From Planctomycetaceae bacterium (GTDB lineage Bacteria > Planctomycetota > Planctomycetia > Planctomycetales > Planctomycetaceae): a DNA stretch of 64,000 bases. Positions 34,294 to 43,777 of this stretch are shown in pieces. Under the pieces are notes generated by a model. It worked only from the letters and a program-made list of their open reading frames with translations, was not told the DNA's origin and searched no databases. Both the position numbers and the translations under genes were made by a program. The DNA lies in NCBI GenBank assembly GCA_041398825.1, contig JAWKTX010000003.1:1-64000 (forward strand). The letters run 5' to 3'. Each line of letters opens with the position of its first letter. Positions within the stretch are counted from its first letter, which is position 1.

Positions 34294-35754
34294 CTAACGC
34301 TGCACACCCCGGAGATCGATCGCACCGGTGAGTGGCGGAACCGAACCAGCTCGAACAATGAGAAAGCTGATTGAGTTCATGGTTCGGATGCGATCTTCGC
34401 TCAGAATATAGCGGAGGTTAGCCGGCCCCAGCGTTTCGTAGTCGTCCAGACCGACAAGGATATCTCCATTGCGAAGTCCATGTCGTGCAGCCGGACCGCC
34501 CTGACGAACGTTACTGATCTTCATTCCGCCTTTGTAACGTCCCTGTACAGAACGCATGTCCTTGTCATCCAGCGCTTCGAGGCGGATCCCGAACATCTCC
34601 CACGCTCTTGCGACGACCGGATCCGGGGTGGGTTCGGCTGCGGTGGCTTCAGGTTCTGTCAGGACAGGCAGAGACGGACCTGTGGTTGAAACAGTCTTCG
34701 CCTCCAGGCCTGAACCGGACTTTGCAGAAACGTACGAGTTCCCAACCGACCGTCCCGCTCCAATCGTATAGGAAAGGGTGTATTCTTCACCCCCTCGCTG
34801 AACCAGGACATCAAGCGTTCGGCCGGCAGGTATGTCGAGAAGAGATCGTTCAAGGTCTGTGCCATCATTGATGGTGATCCCACGGACGGATTGCAGCACG
34901 TCACCGGCTCGGATTCCACACAAGTCTGCATCACTGCCCGGTGCCACGGAATCGACAACGAGTGTCAGTGCATCTGCCGATTTAACATCTCGTGTCGTCA
35001 GGCCGTGTGCGACACCGTTGAGCCTTTCAACACTCATCAGACGCGCGATGGTTTGTCGGGCATCATCAATTGGAATTGCGAAACCGATTCGCTGTGCCCC
35101 GGCGCGAATGGCAACGTTAATCCCGATGACTTCACCTTCCAGATTCAGCAGTGGTCCACCACTGTTCCCCGGATTAATACTTGCGTCTGTCTGGATAAGA
35201 TTTTCGTAAGACTGCGTTTCATCAACTTCTACGTCACGATGAAGTGCGCTCACGATTCCTGATGTCACGGTGTGTTCGTATCCGTAGGCGTTTCCAACAG
35301 CAAAGACGGTTTCTGCCAGCATCAGGTCCGAAGATGTGCCCATGGGCATGACATCCAGGGGCTCGCGACTTTCGATACGGATGATGGCAAGATCCTGTCT
35401 GCGATCGAATGACACCGGTCTCGCATCAAATGAAGTGCCATCTTCCTGAGTGACGAGAATTCGATCGACATCCTGAATCACATGATAGTTTGTGACAATA
35501 TAGCCCCGTTCATCCACAATGATTCCAGTCCCCATTCCGGTGACTTTGCGTGGCTTAGCGCTGAAGAATCTCGATTCCTTTTCGTCGGCGGTGAGCCTTT
35601 CTGTGTGGATATTGACCACAGAACGACGGCATTGCTGAACTGCCCTGACAAGTGGAGTTTGTCGATTGTCGGCGAATGCATCCCCTGAAACGCAGCAGGT
35701 TGCAGCGAACAGAGTGACCGCAGTCATCGAGGTTCGGAGCATTGTTTTGAACAT
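34294..35754 (-). CDS. HtrA/DegP-type periplasmic serine protease
   Basis: The 486-residue product has a signal peptide (residues 1-29) and the trypsin-like triad His91 (VTNYHVIQD), Asp121 (RRQDLAIIRI) and Ser198 (NPGNSGGPL). Two PDZ domains follow: one around residues 260-340 (VVDSVAPGSDADLCGIRAGD) and one around 410-480 (KISNVRQGGPAARHGLRNGD), separated by a Pro/Glu-rich linker. HtrA proteins degrade or chaperone misfolded extracytoplasmic proteins. Single gene, transcribed divergently from the TPR gene at 36189. Confidence 0.94.
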   Translation of the reverse strand: MFKTMLRTSMTAVTLFAATCCVSGDAFADNRQTPLVRAVQQCRRSVVNIHTERLTADEKESRFFSAKPRKVTGMGTGIIVDERGYIVTNYHVIQDVDRILVTQEDGTSFDARPVSFDRRQDLAIIRIESREPLDVMPMGTSSDLMLAETVFAVGNAYGYEHTVTSGIVSALHRDVEVDETQSYENLIQTDASINPGNSGGPLLNLEGEVIGINVAIRAGAQRIGFAIPIDDARQTIARLMSVERLNGVAHGLTTRDVKSADALTLVVDSVAPGSDADLCGIRAGDVLQSVRGITINDGTDLERSLLDIPAGRTLDVLVQRGGEEYTLSYTIGAGRSVGNSYVSAKSGSGLEAKTVSTTGPSLPVLTEPEATAAEPTPDPVVARAWEMFGIRLEALDDKDMRSVQGRYKGGMKISNVRQGGPAARHGLRNGDILVGLDDYETLGPANLRYILSEDRIRTMNSISFLIVRAGSVPPLTGAIDLRGVQR

Positions 35755-36188
35755 TCAGAACCCACCAATTCTTCACAGAGTCCAGACCGGCTGCCCGCTG
35801 CGCCGACGCGCAAGGTTTTCGATATGACTCGTGGATCGACTGGAGTGGTTATGCGCTTGACTGCTGACGAATCGCGGGGGAAAACTTTACCTGTCTTTCC
35901 AGCATGTAAAGACAGGCAGAGTTTGAAGGTCAGGAATCGCCCGAGCTGAGGATTTACTCAGGAAGCCTCCGATTTCGCTCAGCATTGCCCCTGGGGTGAG
36001 CTTCGCGCGTACGCAATGGTGAAAACTCCGGGGACTTTTGCAATTTGGCTGTTCATGATTGCTCACATCGTGGCGTTTCAATTCGTAGTCGTGGAAAAAT
36101 TGGCTTGGTGTCAGGGATCAAAATTGTGGTACATTGGGCGGATTCTGGAAATGCGCTCAAGCTTACAGTCTCGATAAGGAACTGACAG
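35755..36188. other. Divergent intergenic region
   Basis: Between htrA and a TPR gene, about 430 bp with no supported gene. It includes the inverted repeat at 35890-35916. No promoter hexamers are clear. Confidence 0.5.
35890..35916. promoter_or_regulatory. Perfect 9-bp inverted repeat
   Basis: CCTGTCTTT and AAAGACAGG flank a 9-base spacer, 136 bp upstream of the htrA start and 270 bp upstream of the TPR start. It could be an operator for either gene or a transcript hairpin. No regulator is implied by the sequence. Confidence 0.45.
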
Positions 36189-37124
36189 ATGACCAGGGCA
36201 AGTTCAGACAGCACCGATCTCTCGGCCGCACGCGCTTTAATCAAAAAAAGAGATTTTGATGGAGCTGTGCAATTGCTGCAGAAACTGCTGGACGATTTCC
36301 CTGGAGATGCAGACGCGCTGGAATTGCTGGGAACAGTCTACTTCTACGGCAAGCAGTACGATCTCGCAGTGTTGACGTTTCGGGAGCTGAGTCAGGCCGA
36401 TCCGTTTCGGGCCTCAGGCTGGATTAACCTTGGGGCAGTGCTGAATAAAATGGGGGAGCACAAGAAGGCGGTTGACGCGCTTCGCAAAGGGTTGCAGCGG
36501 GACCGCCAGAATCCCGAGGGCTACTATAACATGGCGATGGCTCAAAAGGCTCTGAAGCTGAATACAATGGCTGTGTCTGCATACAAGGAAGCCATCAAAT
36601 TCAAGCCTGACATGGTCCACGCTCATCTGAATCTGGGGTTGCTGTATGCGGAGATGAACAACAATAAACTGGCCCAGCAATGTTATCAGGCTGTGCTGAG
36701 GATTGATCCGGACAATACGAAGGCCAGGACTCTGTTGGGGCAGACACAGGATCGACAGAAGAAAGCACGCGACGCGGTGTCGCCATTCGGACGACTGGTA
36801 GACGTGGATCAGCTGGATCACCAGCTGGAAGACACGGGGCCTCGTCACCTTTCCGCCCCTGCTCGCTGCGACGAACGCGATTTGATTCAGGCAATCACCA
36901 AACGAATTCGTCCGGATGCAAAAGGAATCGTGCCGCTCCTGGTTCAGGAGATTCCGGAGTTGCTGCACAGGCTCGAGATGATCACCAAGCAGGATGGCAA
37001 CCGGTTTGCGGCACCGGAGACTCATCGGCAACTTATCGATTTGATCGCACGAGCAAAACAGATGCGTTCGGTCGTTGCCGAAGGGTTCGACGAGATCCGC
37101 AACCACCTGGAATCACAGCGTTAA
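36189..37124 (+). CDS. TPR-repeat protein
   Basis: The 311-residue protein starts after AAGGAACTGACAG and has no signal peptide. Residues 12-190 are five or so canonical TPR motifs (LIKKRDFDGAVQLLQKLLDD, LGTVYFYGKQYDLAVLTFRE, GYYNMAMAQKALKLNTMAVS, HAHLNLGLLYAEMNNNKLAQ). The remaining third (DLIQAITKRIRPDAKGIVPL) is helical and unassigned. It is a cytoplasmic scaffold-type protein. Partners cannot be inferred from the neighbours (HtrA divergent, sulfatase convergent). Confidence 0.87.
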   Translation: MTRASSDSTDLSAARALIKKRDFDGAVQLLQKLLDDFPGDADALELLGTVYFYGKQYDLAVLTFRELSQADPFRASGWINLGAVLNKMGEHKKAVDALRKGLQRDRQNPEGYYNMAMAQKALKLNTMAVSAYKEAIKFKPDMVHAHLNLGLLYAEMNNNKLAQQCYQAVLRIDPDNTKARTLLGQTQDRQKKARDAVSPFGRLVDVDQLDHQLEDTGPRHLSAPARCDERDLIQAITKRIRPDAKGIVPLLVQEIPELLHRLEMITKQDGNRFAAPETHRQLIDLIARAKQMRSVVAEGFDEIRNHLESQR

Positions 37125-37234
37125 CAGAAACTGAATTCGATGCCGATCTGCAGCAGCCTGCTTGGACAGCATTCTTCAGGTTGAATTGCACCTCCGAATT
37201 GCTCCCAGGAATTCCCCCTGAACTGCCCGGGAGG

Positions 37235-39094
37235 TTACTTCCCGGCCGTTGGGAGTTGCTCCAGAGAATGAACAGCCAACCGCCCGACATACTCGCTTTT
37301 GCCCAACTCCCGGATCAGAGGGGCCGCGACACGAATGGCGTCGATTCCGGATTCGTCGATCTCCAGGATGGCTGCATACTGAACAAAGCTGCTTTCATTC
37401 TTGAGTTCATTTGCGAGCAAGGGCCAGGCTTCGGATCCCAGACCAGCTAAGCGAAGCCCGCGAGCCGCTGCGATTCGAACTGTTGGATCGGGATCGTGCA
37501 TTCCGAATCTGAATACGGAAGCATGCTCCCCGGCATCAGTTTGGTGGGCGAGCGCCATCATCGACCACCAGCGTTCCACTGCATCTTCTGATTTCAATCC
37601 CGACTGAATCAAAGTGGCACCATCAACCGCAGTGGTCGATGCGACCTTCGCCAGATTCAAAAGGCGTTGAGTGCGGGAATCGCCGTCTTGTCCGTGCAGG
37701 ATCTGCCATCGATTGCCGATCTGATCTTCTTCCTGGGCGAGCAGCGATTCGGGAAGCAGATGGGCGTCCCTCGATTCGAGTTGCCAGCGGTCACATTCTG
37801 ACCGCAACCGCTGGAGTGACTCTCTATGTGCCGGTGAATCTGCCAGGTTATGAAGTTCCCACGGATCATTCTGTAGATCGTAAAGTTCTTCCGGAGCGCG
37901 GGGAGCCTGAAAGAACTGTGCGGATTCGGGCTTCAGAGTGCCATCTGCGAGCAAACGGCGCATTTCCTGTCGTACGACGCTTCGCTCGGAATACGTAATA
38001 TTCTGCAACGCACACCGCCAGGGCATCAAATTGCGGACGTACCGAAATCGATTGTCACGAACAGAGCGGACCATATCCATTCGTTCGTCGACGCGATCTC
38101 GCGAGGCATGGACAAACTCACGATTCTCCGGCAGGTTGCGTCCAAGAAATGCCTGACCATGCATATGCTCGGGCGTGGCGATACCTGTCAGGTTCAATAC
38201 CGTTGGTCCCAGGTCAATCAGATTAATCAGACGATCATCAACGCTGCCTGGCTGCCCCTGTTCGCCAACGCGCCATTTTTCAGGAATTCGTGCAATCATG
38301 GGAACGCGGGTGCCGGTGTCGTAAACCCATCGCTTTGCCCGGGGAAACCCGTTGCCATGATCCGACCAGAAAATAACAATCGTGTCGTCAGCGAGTCCGG
38401 CCTGATCAATTTCGTCGAGCAATTCACCGACTCGCTTATCCATCACCGTGATGATGTCCAGTAGCCTCGCGAAGGCATTCCTGACTTCGTCGGTATCCGG
38501 ATACAATTCAGGAACCGTAATCTTCGACGGGTCGTGCTTTTCTGTTTCTGGCAGGTCACGGACAACTCCGGCCCAGCCTTCTGGCCAGATCTTGCTTTCG
38601 TGGGTCATCGTCAGGTTGAAGACCGCGAAGAACGGTTTTTCTTTGCTGGGGCGGTTCTTCCAGTGCGCGCGATTGGAAGATTCATCCCAGACCAGCTTCT
38701 GAGGCCAATTCAGGTTGTAGTCTGTCTTGCTGTTATTTGTGCAGTAATAACCAGCCTCTCGAAGATACTGCGGGAAGCATTTGACGTGATCCGGCAGGTT
38801 TGCTTTGGACCGCATGTGGTTGGCACCCAGACTAATGGGGTGCATTCCGGTGATAATGCCGGTCCGACTCGGGGCGCACACTCCGTGGCAGGTATATGCG
38901 TTGGTGTAACGTACGCCCTGCGTTGCCAGGCCATCAAGCCGGGGTGTCGTGGCATTCGGATCACCATAGCAACCAAGGTGTGCACTGATATCTTCGCAGC
39001 TGATCCAGACAATATTCGGGCGTTCTGCCGCATCTGCGCGCGTGTAGAAGAGAGTCAGGATGATGATGGCGATCGTTGAAAACAAGGTTTTCAT
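37235..39094 (-). CDS. Exported sulfatase with HEAT-like C-terminus
   Basis: The ATG at 39094, after AAGAGGAACG, gives 619 residues with signal peptide MKTLFSTIAIIILTLFYTRA. It is a type I sulfatase: RPNIVWISCEDISAHLGCYG binds metal, and Cys73 in CAPSRTG is the residue converted to formylglycine. DDTIVIFWSDHGNGFPRAKR completes the site. After residue ~490 it carries armadillo/HEAT-like repeats (DPDPTVRIAAARGLRLAGLG). Planctomycetes carry many such enzymes for sulfated polysaccharides. The polysaccharide target cannot be read here. No sulfatase-maturase gene is present in the window. Confidence 0.93.
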   Translation of the reverse strand: MKTLFSTIAIIILTLFYTRADAAERPNIVWISCEDISAHLGCYGDPNATTPRLDGLATQGVRYTNAYTCHGVCAPSRTGIITGMHPISLGANHMRSKANLPDHVKCFPQYLREAGYYCTNNSKTDYNLNWPQKLVWDESSNRAHWKNRPSKEKPFFAVFNLTMTHESKIWPEGWAGVVRDLPETEKHDPSKITVPELYPDTDEVRNAFARLLDIITVMDKRVGELLDEIDQAGLADDTIVIFWSDHGNGFPRAKRWVYDTGTRVPMIARIPEKWRVGEQGQPGSVDDRLINLIDLGPTVLNLTGIATPEHMHGQAFLGRNLPENREFVHASRDRVDERMDMVRSVRDNRFRYVRNLMPWRCALQNITYSERSVVRQEMRRLLADGTLKPESAQFFQAPRAPEELYDLQNDPWELHNLADSPAHRESLQRLRSECDRWQLESRDAHLLPESLLAQEEDQIGNRWQILHGQDGDSRTQRLLNLAKVASTTAVDGATLIQSGLKSEDAVERWWSMMALAHQTDAGEHASVFRFGMHDPDPTVRIAAARGLRLAGLGSEAWPLLANELKNESSFVQYAAILEIDESGIDAIRVAAPLIRELGKSEYVGRLAVHSLEQLPTAGK

Positions 39095-39422
39095 TCCGTT
39101 CGTTCCTCTTGGGCAGGAGCATTTCTGAGGGCGGCAATACTGGCGGGCACCATAAAGTCGCGCGGCTTGAAACGCAAATAAGTGGGCGCGTGAAAGCCGC
39201 GCAATCGATACATCCGGTAGTCTGCTTCGAAACAGGTTTCCAAAAGGCCACAAACGTTGTCGTTGACCGAGCAACCAGGCGGTGGCTGAAATTATGCGCA
39301 CTATGTTTTCATCACATACGGGGCGAAATCTGTATGGATGGCCAACCTTCAGAACCCGCACTCAGGCACCGCTGAGAATGTCACCCGCACTCCATTTTCA
39401 AGCCGCGTCAGGTCGACAGTAT
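39095..39422. other. Divergent intergenic region
   Basis: Between the sulfatase gene and the PilM-like operon; holds their promoters, not clearly visible. An in-frame ATG at 39378 is an alternative start of the PilM-like gene. Confidence 0.4.
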
Positions 39423-40574
39423 ATGGCGCGGCGATCGACCGGATGCATCGGAATTGAGTTCGATGCGTCGGGCATAGCCTGTGCGCAGGCGGAGTTTGCC
39501 GACGGCCAGTGGAATGCACGTCTTGATCGGTACATGCAGCATCCAGCCGCATCAGACGCTTCTTCAGAATCGCAGCCGGTTACCGCCGCGATGTTGCCGG
39601 TCGCTTCAACGGATCTACTGATGCTGACGGCCGGTGCAAATACACCTTCCGTCAAGTGCGTACTGCCAATGGAGTTGTGTGATCTTCGAGTAATGTATCT
39701 GCCCGAGGCACCGCCGGAGGAAATGCGTCTGCTGGTGCAGAGAGAACTGGAATCGGGCGGAATGCGCGATCCGTTGTTCGACTTCTGGACCATTCCTGTC
39801 GAATACTCCACACATCACAATCTTGTTCCGGTCAATGCGATCATTGGTAATCCTTATGCCATCGGACAGGTGGTGAGCCTGTTTGGAGACGGTGGTTTCT
39901 CGCTTAATGCGATCGACACTATTCCAACGGCATCCGCGAGGGCAGTCAACATCTACCGGGAAGCAAAACGACGACTCGATCCTCCGGCCTGTCATGAAGA
40001 CGAGTACTCCCTGCTGAACATCGTTGGAACCGGCAGCAACAGCGATGCGGCTGCAGCGATTGCTGTTCACGCTGGATGGTACGGCTGCACTTACACACTG
40101 GTCACACACGGGATTCCGATGCTGGCACGCGTTCCTGTCCGGAATGGGCTCCGTTCGCTGGTCCAGCCGCTAGCCAGTTTACTGGGAATGCCGCAGTCAG
40201 ATGTGCTGCGAATGATGCGTGGCCTCAGCCGTAACCTGCCAGTGCGTGCTTCGGATCGGCTACTCAGAACCCTGGTGGAATCATGCCGCAACTGGGCAGT
40301 GAATATTGCAGAAGAGATTCTGAAGACCATTGCATATTCTTCGCGACCTGGATTCAGAATTGTCCCTTCAGAAATCATTGTGATCGGTCCAGGAAGCATC
40401 GTCCCCGGAATCGCGGAAATTCTGGAACTCGAAGTAAATATCGAGTCATTCGTGTGGAAGATTTGTTCTTCTCCTGACAGTGCGGAGGGAAGCAGCGACA
40501 TCAACATGGTCCCCATGGTCTGGGGAGAATCGGCAGTCGCTCTGGCGTTGTCCGCTTCACAGGAGATCCAATGA
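39423..40574 (+). CDS. PilM-like actin-fold protein
   Basis: From 39423 the product is about 383 residues (39378 would add 15). It has the PilM/actin-ATPase layout: CIGIEFDASGIACAQAEF at the N-terminus, LPEAPPEEMRLLVQRELE, then LNIVGTGSNSDAAAAIAVHA and the late phosphate-binding-like IIVIGPGSIVPGIAEILE. PilM recruits PilN/PilO to the cytoplasmic face in type IV pili and type II secretion. Similarity is remote. Its stop overlaps the next start (ATGA). It is the first gene of four coupled ones. Confidence 0.78.
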   Translation: MARRSTGCIGIEFDASGIACAQAEFADGQWNARLDRYMQHPAASDASSESQPVTAAMLPVASTDLLMLTAGANTPSVKCVLPMELCDLRVMYLPEAPPEEMRLLVQRELESGGMRDPLFDFWTIPVEYSTHHNLVPVNAIIGNPYAIGQVVSLFGDGGFSLNAIDTIPTASARAVNIYREAKRRLDPPACHEDEYSLLNIVGTGSNSDAAAAIAVHAGWYGCTYTLVTHGIPMLARVPVRNGLRSLVQPLASLLGMPQSDVLRMMRGLSRNLPVRASDRLLRTLVESCRNWAVNIAEEILKTIAYSSRPGFRIVPSEIIVIGPGSIVPGIAEILELEVNIESFVWKICSSPDSAEGSSDINMVPMVWGESAVALALSASQEIQ

Positions 40575-41239
40575 ATCACGCACTAAATCTTCTGCCGTTT
40601 GATGTACGACAAAAACACCTTCTGAGGGTCCTGACGACACGCTGGCTCCGGGTGGGCGTGGTTCTTCTGGTCACGTGTGCCGGGCTCATCACCTTGCGAG
40701 AGAATGATTACCGAAAACTTGCTCGCCGGAATGCCGCCAATGCGGCCTCTGCAATGGCCGTTCGAACGCTGGTGCAGAACGTTTCAGAGTCTGGTGCACG
40801 CGTCAACGCATTAACGAATGATCTGAATCACTATCATCATTCTCAGCCAACCCCCGACCCATTACGCTGGATTAGAGCTGTACATTTTGCGTCCAGCAAG
40901 ACAGATGCGAGTTTGGTGGTCGTCTCTATGCGGATCACCCATTCAAGACAGTGTTTACCATCTGAAACCAGCCGGATCTGCACCGCTGCCGTGTCCGGAG
41001 AATCTTTCCTGCAGGCCCATACGCAGTCATGTCTTGATGATCCCGGATGGATCCGAAGTACGGTTGAACTCATCGGTCACGCAGACACCGACATCAGCAC
41101 AACGCAATTTGTCAGTGCGTTACGAGACAGCGGTGTTTTTGATCTTGTGCAACTGCGATCGACTGCTCCTGTGACGGAAGACAGTGCTTTTCAGCGAGAA
41201 TTTGTCGTCGAGTGCACTCGCCGGGAGCGATCATCATGA
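40571..41239 (+). CDS. PilN-like bitopic protein
   Basis: The 222-residue product starts HALNLLPFDVRQKHLLRVL, containing the NLLP motif that PilN uses to bind PilM, followed by one membrane helix (about residues 28-44). The rest is a periplasmic ferredoxin-like domain (VSMRITHSRQCLP, VELIGHADTDIST). Start overlaps the previous stop, and the stop overlaps the next start, both ATGA. With neighbours it would form the inner-membrane alignment complex of a pilus or secretion system. Confidence 0.78.
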   Translation: MNHALNLLPFDVRQKHLLRVLTTRWLRVGVVLLVTCAGLITLRENDYRKLARRNAANAASAMAVRTLVQNVSESGARVNALTNDLNHYHHSQPTPDPLRWIRAVHFASSKTDASLVVVSMRITHSRQCLPSETSRICTAAVSGESFLQAHTQSCLDDPGWIRSTVELIGHADTDISTTQFVSALRDSGVFDLVQLRSTAPVTEDSAFQREFVVECTRRERSS

Positions 41240-41841
41240 TCTTCTTCGGCGGACAGGCAGATCATCGGTGTCACCGGCTCAATCAGTGGGGGAATACAAT
41301 TTGCGCATTCGTTTGCGTCGTTTCAGGCCTTTTGATGTTTCTCGCGATCGAAGCCTACTATCGCGAGCGTCAGGCCGCGGTGTGCCTCATTGATCAGGAT
41401 CAGCAAGTGCTGCTCGCTGAATTCAAGAATCTGCAGCAGCAAATGGAGGGCCTCTGCGAGGAAGAAATACGCCTGCAGAATTTGCTGGTCACGCTGCACG
41501 GCAGAATACCTGACGACGCAGATGAAGTTCGATTTCTTGAACAGGTGGTCTCCATCGCTGATGAGAATGATATTCAGATTCACGAGTTTCAGCGGGGGGA
41601 TGTCCTGCCGGTTGGTGAGCTCTATCGCACTCAGATTCAGCTGACCGGTACATCGACATACGAAGGACTCTGTCGATTTCTGTTCAGGATGCGACAGATG
41701 GAGCGACTGTTTGACATCGACGAACTTCTGATTCAAGCTCAGGAACCAGGGCAGGATTATCAGACCATTTCCATGTCGCTGAGCATTGTCCATGCATCAC
41801 CATCGCTCCTGACCAGCACGGTCGCGGGAGCAATGCGATGA
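41236..41841 (+). CDS. PilO-like bitopic protein
   Basis: The product is 201 residues from the ATG at 41236. It has one membrane helix at about residues 20-40, a short coiled coil (LLAEFKNLQQQMEGLCEEEI), then a ferredoxin-like domain with the PilO sequence pattern (HEFQRGDVLPVGELYRTQIQ, GTSTYEGLCRFLFRMRQMER). PilO pairs with PilN as a heterodimer. Both junctions are ATGA overlaps. Confidence 0.78.
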   Translation: MIFFGGQADHRCHRLNQWGNTICAFVCVVSGLLMFLAIEAYYRERQAAVCLIDQDQQVLLAEFKNLQQQMEGLCEEEIRLQNLLVTLHGRIPDDADEVRFLEQVVSIADENDIQIHEFQRGDVLPVGELYRTQIQLTGTSTYEGLCRFLFRMRQMERLFDIDELLIQAQEPGQDYQTISMSLSIVHASPSLLTSTVAGAMR

Positions 41842-42383
41842 AAGGCACAAGACTGACTTCGGGGCAGTTCCTGACGACCGTGTGTGCACTCACGTTTGGG
41901 CTGGGAGTGCTGCTTTATGCATTTCTCCCGGGAGCAGATGACTCAACTCCAGAATTTGAAAGGGCCGACACGGCGAAGCTGCGAACTTCGCTGTTGGCCG
42001 GTTCGGGTATCGCAACAAGCTTCGGGAGAAACCAATCCGGGGATTCCGTTTCAACGGAGTCCACGGGTCGGTTGACGCAGGCAGTTCTTCCTCTTGTTGT
42101 AGATGAAGCGGAGCTTGAGCGGATGCTAAGCCGTAATCCTTTTGTGCTTCCAGCTACCGTAGAGAAGGCGATGTCAGAGAATGCGATGTCAGGAAGAACC
42201 GCAGCAGACCAGACCGCATATGGGAAGATGCCGGTCCTATTCGACGGCCGCATCGTTTACGAAGGATCACAAATCGACGACGACTGGATTGCCGCAGTAG
42301 TCACACCTGAGAAAATGATATTGCAGCGAGTGGTCCAAATCGAAAATACAGCGGAGAATACGGAGACAAATTCGATTCGCTGA
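41838..42383 (+). CDS. Last gene of the pilus-assembly-like operon
   Basis: The 181-residue product begins with a membrane anchor (residues 11-28, LTTVCALTFGLGVLLYAFL), then a Ser/Thr-rich linker and a small beta domain near the C-terminus (MPVLFDGRIVYEGSQIDDDW). Position and layout suggest a PilP- or GspC-like lipoprotein/anchor role, but I see no PilP signature or lipobox. It is coupled to the PilO-like gene by an ATGA overlap. Confidence 0.65.
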   Translation: MKGTRLTSGQFLTTVCALTFGLGVLLYAFLPGADDSTPEFERADTAKLRTSLLAGSGIATSFGRNQSGDSVSTESTGRLTQAVLPLVVDEAELERMLSRNPFVLPATVEKAMSENAMSGRTAADQTAYGKMPVLFDGRIVYEGSQIDDDWIAAVVTPEKMILQRVVQIENTAENTETNSIR

Positions 42384-42405
42384 AACTGCGACAGGTGACT
42401 GGCAG

Positions 42406-43638
42406 TTACTGTTCTTCCAGCTCCTTTCGCAATTCCGAAAGACGCTTCCAGAGGCTGCTTCCTGTTTTCGCTCGACGCGCTACCGCGCTATCCCAATACG
42501 CCAGCAGTCTTGCCCGATCCTGGGCATCATCCTTCAGCACGACTCCCAGAAGATGCCCGGGCAAAAGGCTCAGTGGGTCCTTCTGACTCGGAAAAAAGCA
42601 CGTCTGGCGACCAATCGAAGCTGCGATGGCGACGGCTTCCGCTGTGCTCATCACTGTTCCTGGTTTCTCCACCGTCCAGCCTTCCACGGTCCGGCCCTCT
42701 CGCAGATCCCGAAATGCAGTGACCATGGCCTCCAGTAAACCGTCATCTACCGGCTGCGTGATCTTTGATTCTGCAAGCAGAGCGGTACTTTGTCGTCGGA
42801 CAAGATCCACTTCTCTCGCATGCTCGGCGATCGGCGAGATGACTTCAAAATTGAATCGGCGCTTCAAAGCTGCAGACATTTCTGAAACACCCTTGTCCCG
42901 AAGATTCGCCGTTGCGATCAGGTTGAAACCTGGCGCGGCAAATACGCTGCCTGAGTCACCATGTAGTTCAGGCACCATCAAACGACGTTCGGAGAGCAGC
43001 GATATCAAAGCATCCTGGACTTCCGGCAGGCATCGGGTGACTTCTTCCACGCGGACGAGCCTTCCCGATCGCATGCCGAGCATGATGGGTGATGGGACAA
43101 GTGCATCTTCGCCGGGGCCATTCGCCAGCAGTTTCGCATAGTTCCATGAGTATCGGAAATGGTCTTCGGTGCTGCCCGCAGTTCCCTGAATTGTCAGCGC
43201 GCTGGTACCGGAAATGGCTGCACTCAGCAATTCTGACAGCATTGATTTTGCGGTTCCGGGTTCACCAACAAGCAGCAAACCTCGTTCGCCGGCCAGCGTG
43301 ACCACGCACCGCTCCACAATGGCTCTGTCGCCCACAAACTTTTCGGGAATCACCAGCTGCGATGGCAGGTCACCGTCCGAACCAGCGGGCAATTTCAGTT
43401 TTTCACCTCGACTACCGCAGATGAACAAGACGACGGCATGTGGTGAAAGATGCCAGCCTTCTGGTCGATCCGCGCCGTCCCATGCTCGCAAAAATGCGAG
43501 CTCCGTTTGGTAGCGTTCTTCGGGAGGCGGAGATTGTCTGCGACGAACTGGCGAGGCCGCGTTGACGCTTGCTTCCGCGCCGTTCGCGTCGCCGGCACGT
43601 TTGGACGATGTTGCTGTCTTGACTGCCTTCTTTGCCAT
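42406..43638 (-). CDS. MoxR-type AAA ATPase
   Basis: Starting at 43638 gives 410 residues. The Walker A is GEPGTAKS (at about residue 125), the Walker B region reads GRLVRVEEVTRCLPEVQDAL, and sensor 1 is NLIATANLRDKG. The MoxR hallmark around VIPEKFVGDRAIVERCVVTL is present. A basic N-terminal tail (residues 1-35) is extra. MoxR proteins are chaperone-like ATPases, often paired with a VWA protein, which is absent here. It converges with the pilus-like operon, 22 bp between stop codons. Confidence 0.87.
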   Translation of the reverse strand: MAKKAVKTATSSKRAGDANGAEASVNAASPVRRRQSPPPEERYQTELAFLRAWDGADRPEGWHLSPHAVVLFICGSRGEKLKLPAGSDGDLPSQLVIPEKFVGDRAIVERCVVTLAGERGLLLVGEPGTAKSMLSELLSAAISGTSALTIQGTAGSTEDHFRYSWNYAKLLANGPGEDALVPSPIMLGMRSGRLVRVEEVTRCLPEVQDALISLLSERRLMVPELHGDSGSVFAAPGFNLIATANLRDKGVSEMSAALKRRFNFEVISPIAEHAREVDLVRRQSTALLAESKITQPVDDGLLEAMVTAFRDLREGRTVEGWTVEKPGTVMSTAEAVAIAASIGRQTCFFPSQKDPLSLLPGHLLGVVLKDDAQDRARLLAYWDSAVARRAKTGSSLWKRLSELRKELEEQ

Positions 43639-43777
43639 TGCTGGTGCCGTTGTCAAAAACCTCGAAACAGGGAAATGGCGTGCATTCGGTGACTTTGAAG
43701 TCCGAGCCGATTTCAGCAAATCAGGAGTGATGAACTCCATCAAGCCTGCGTTACAGATCGACGACTTGCATCGTGGA

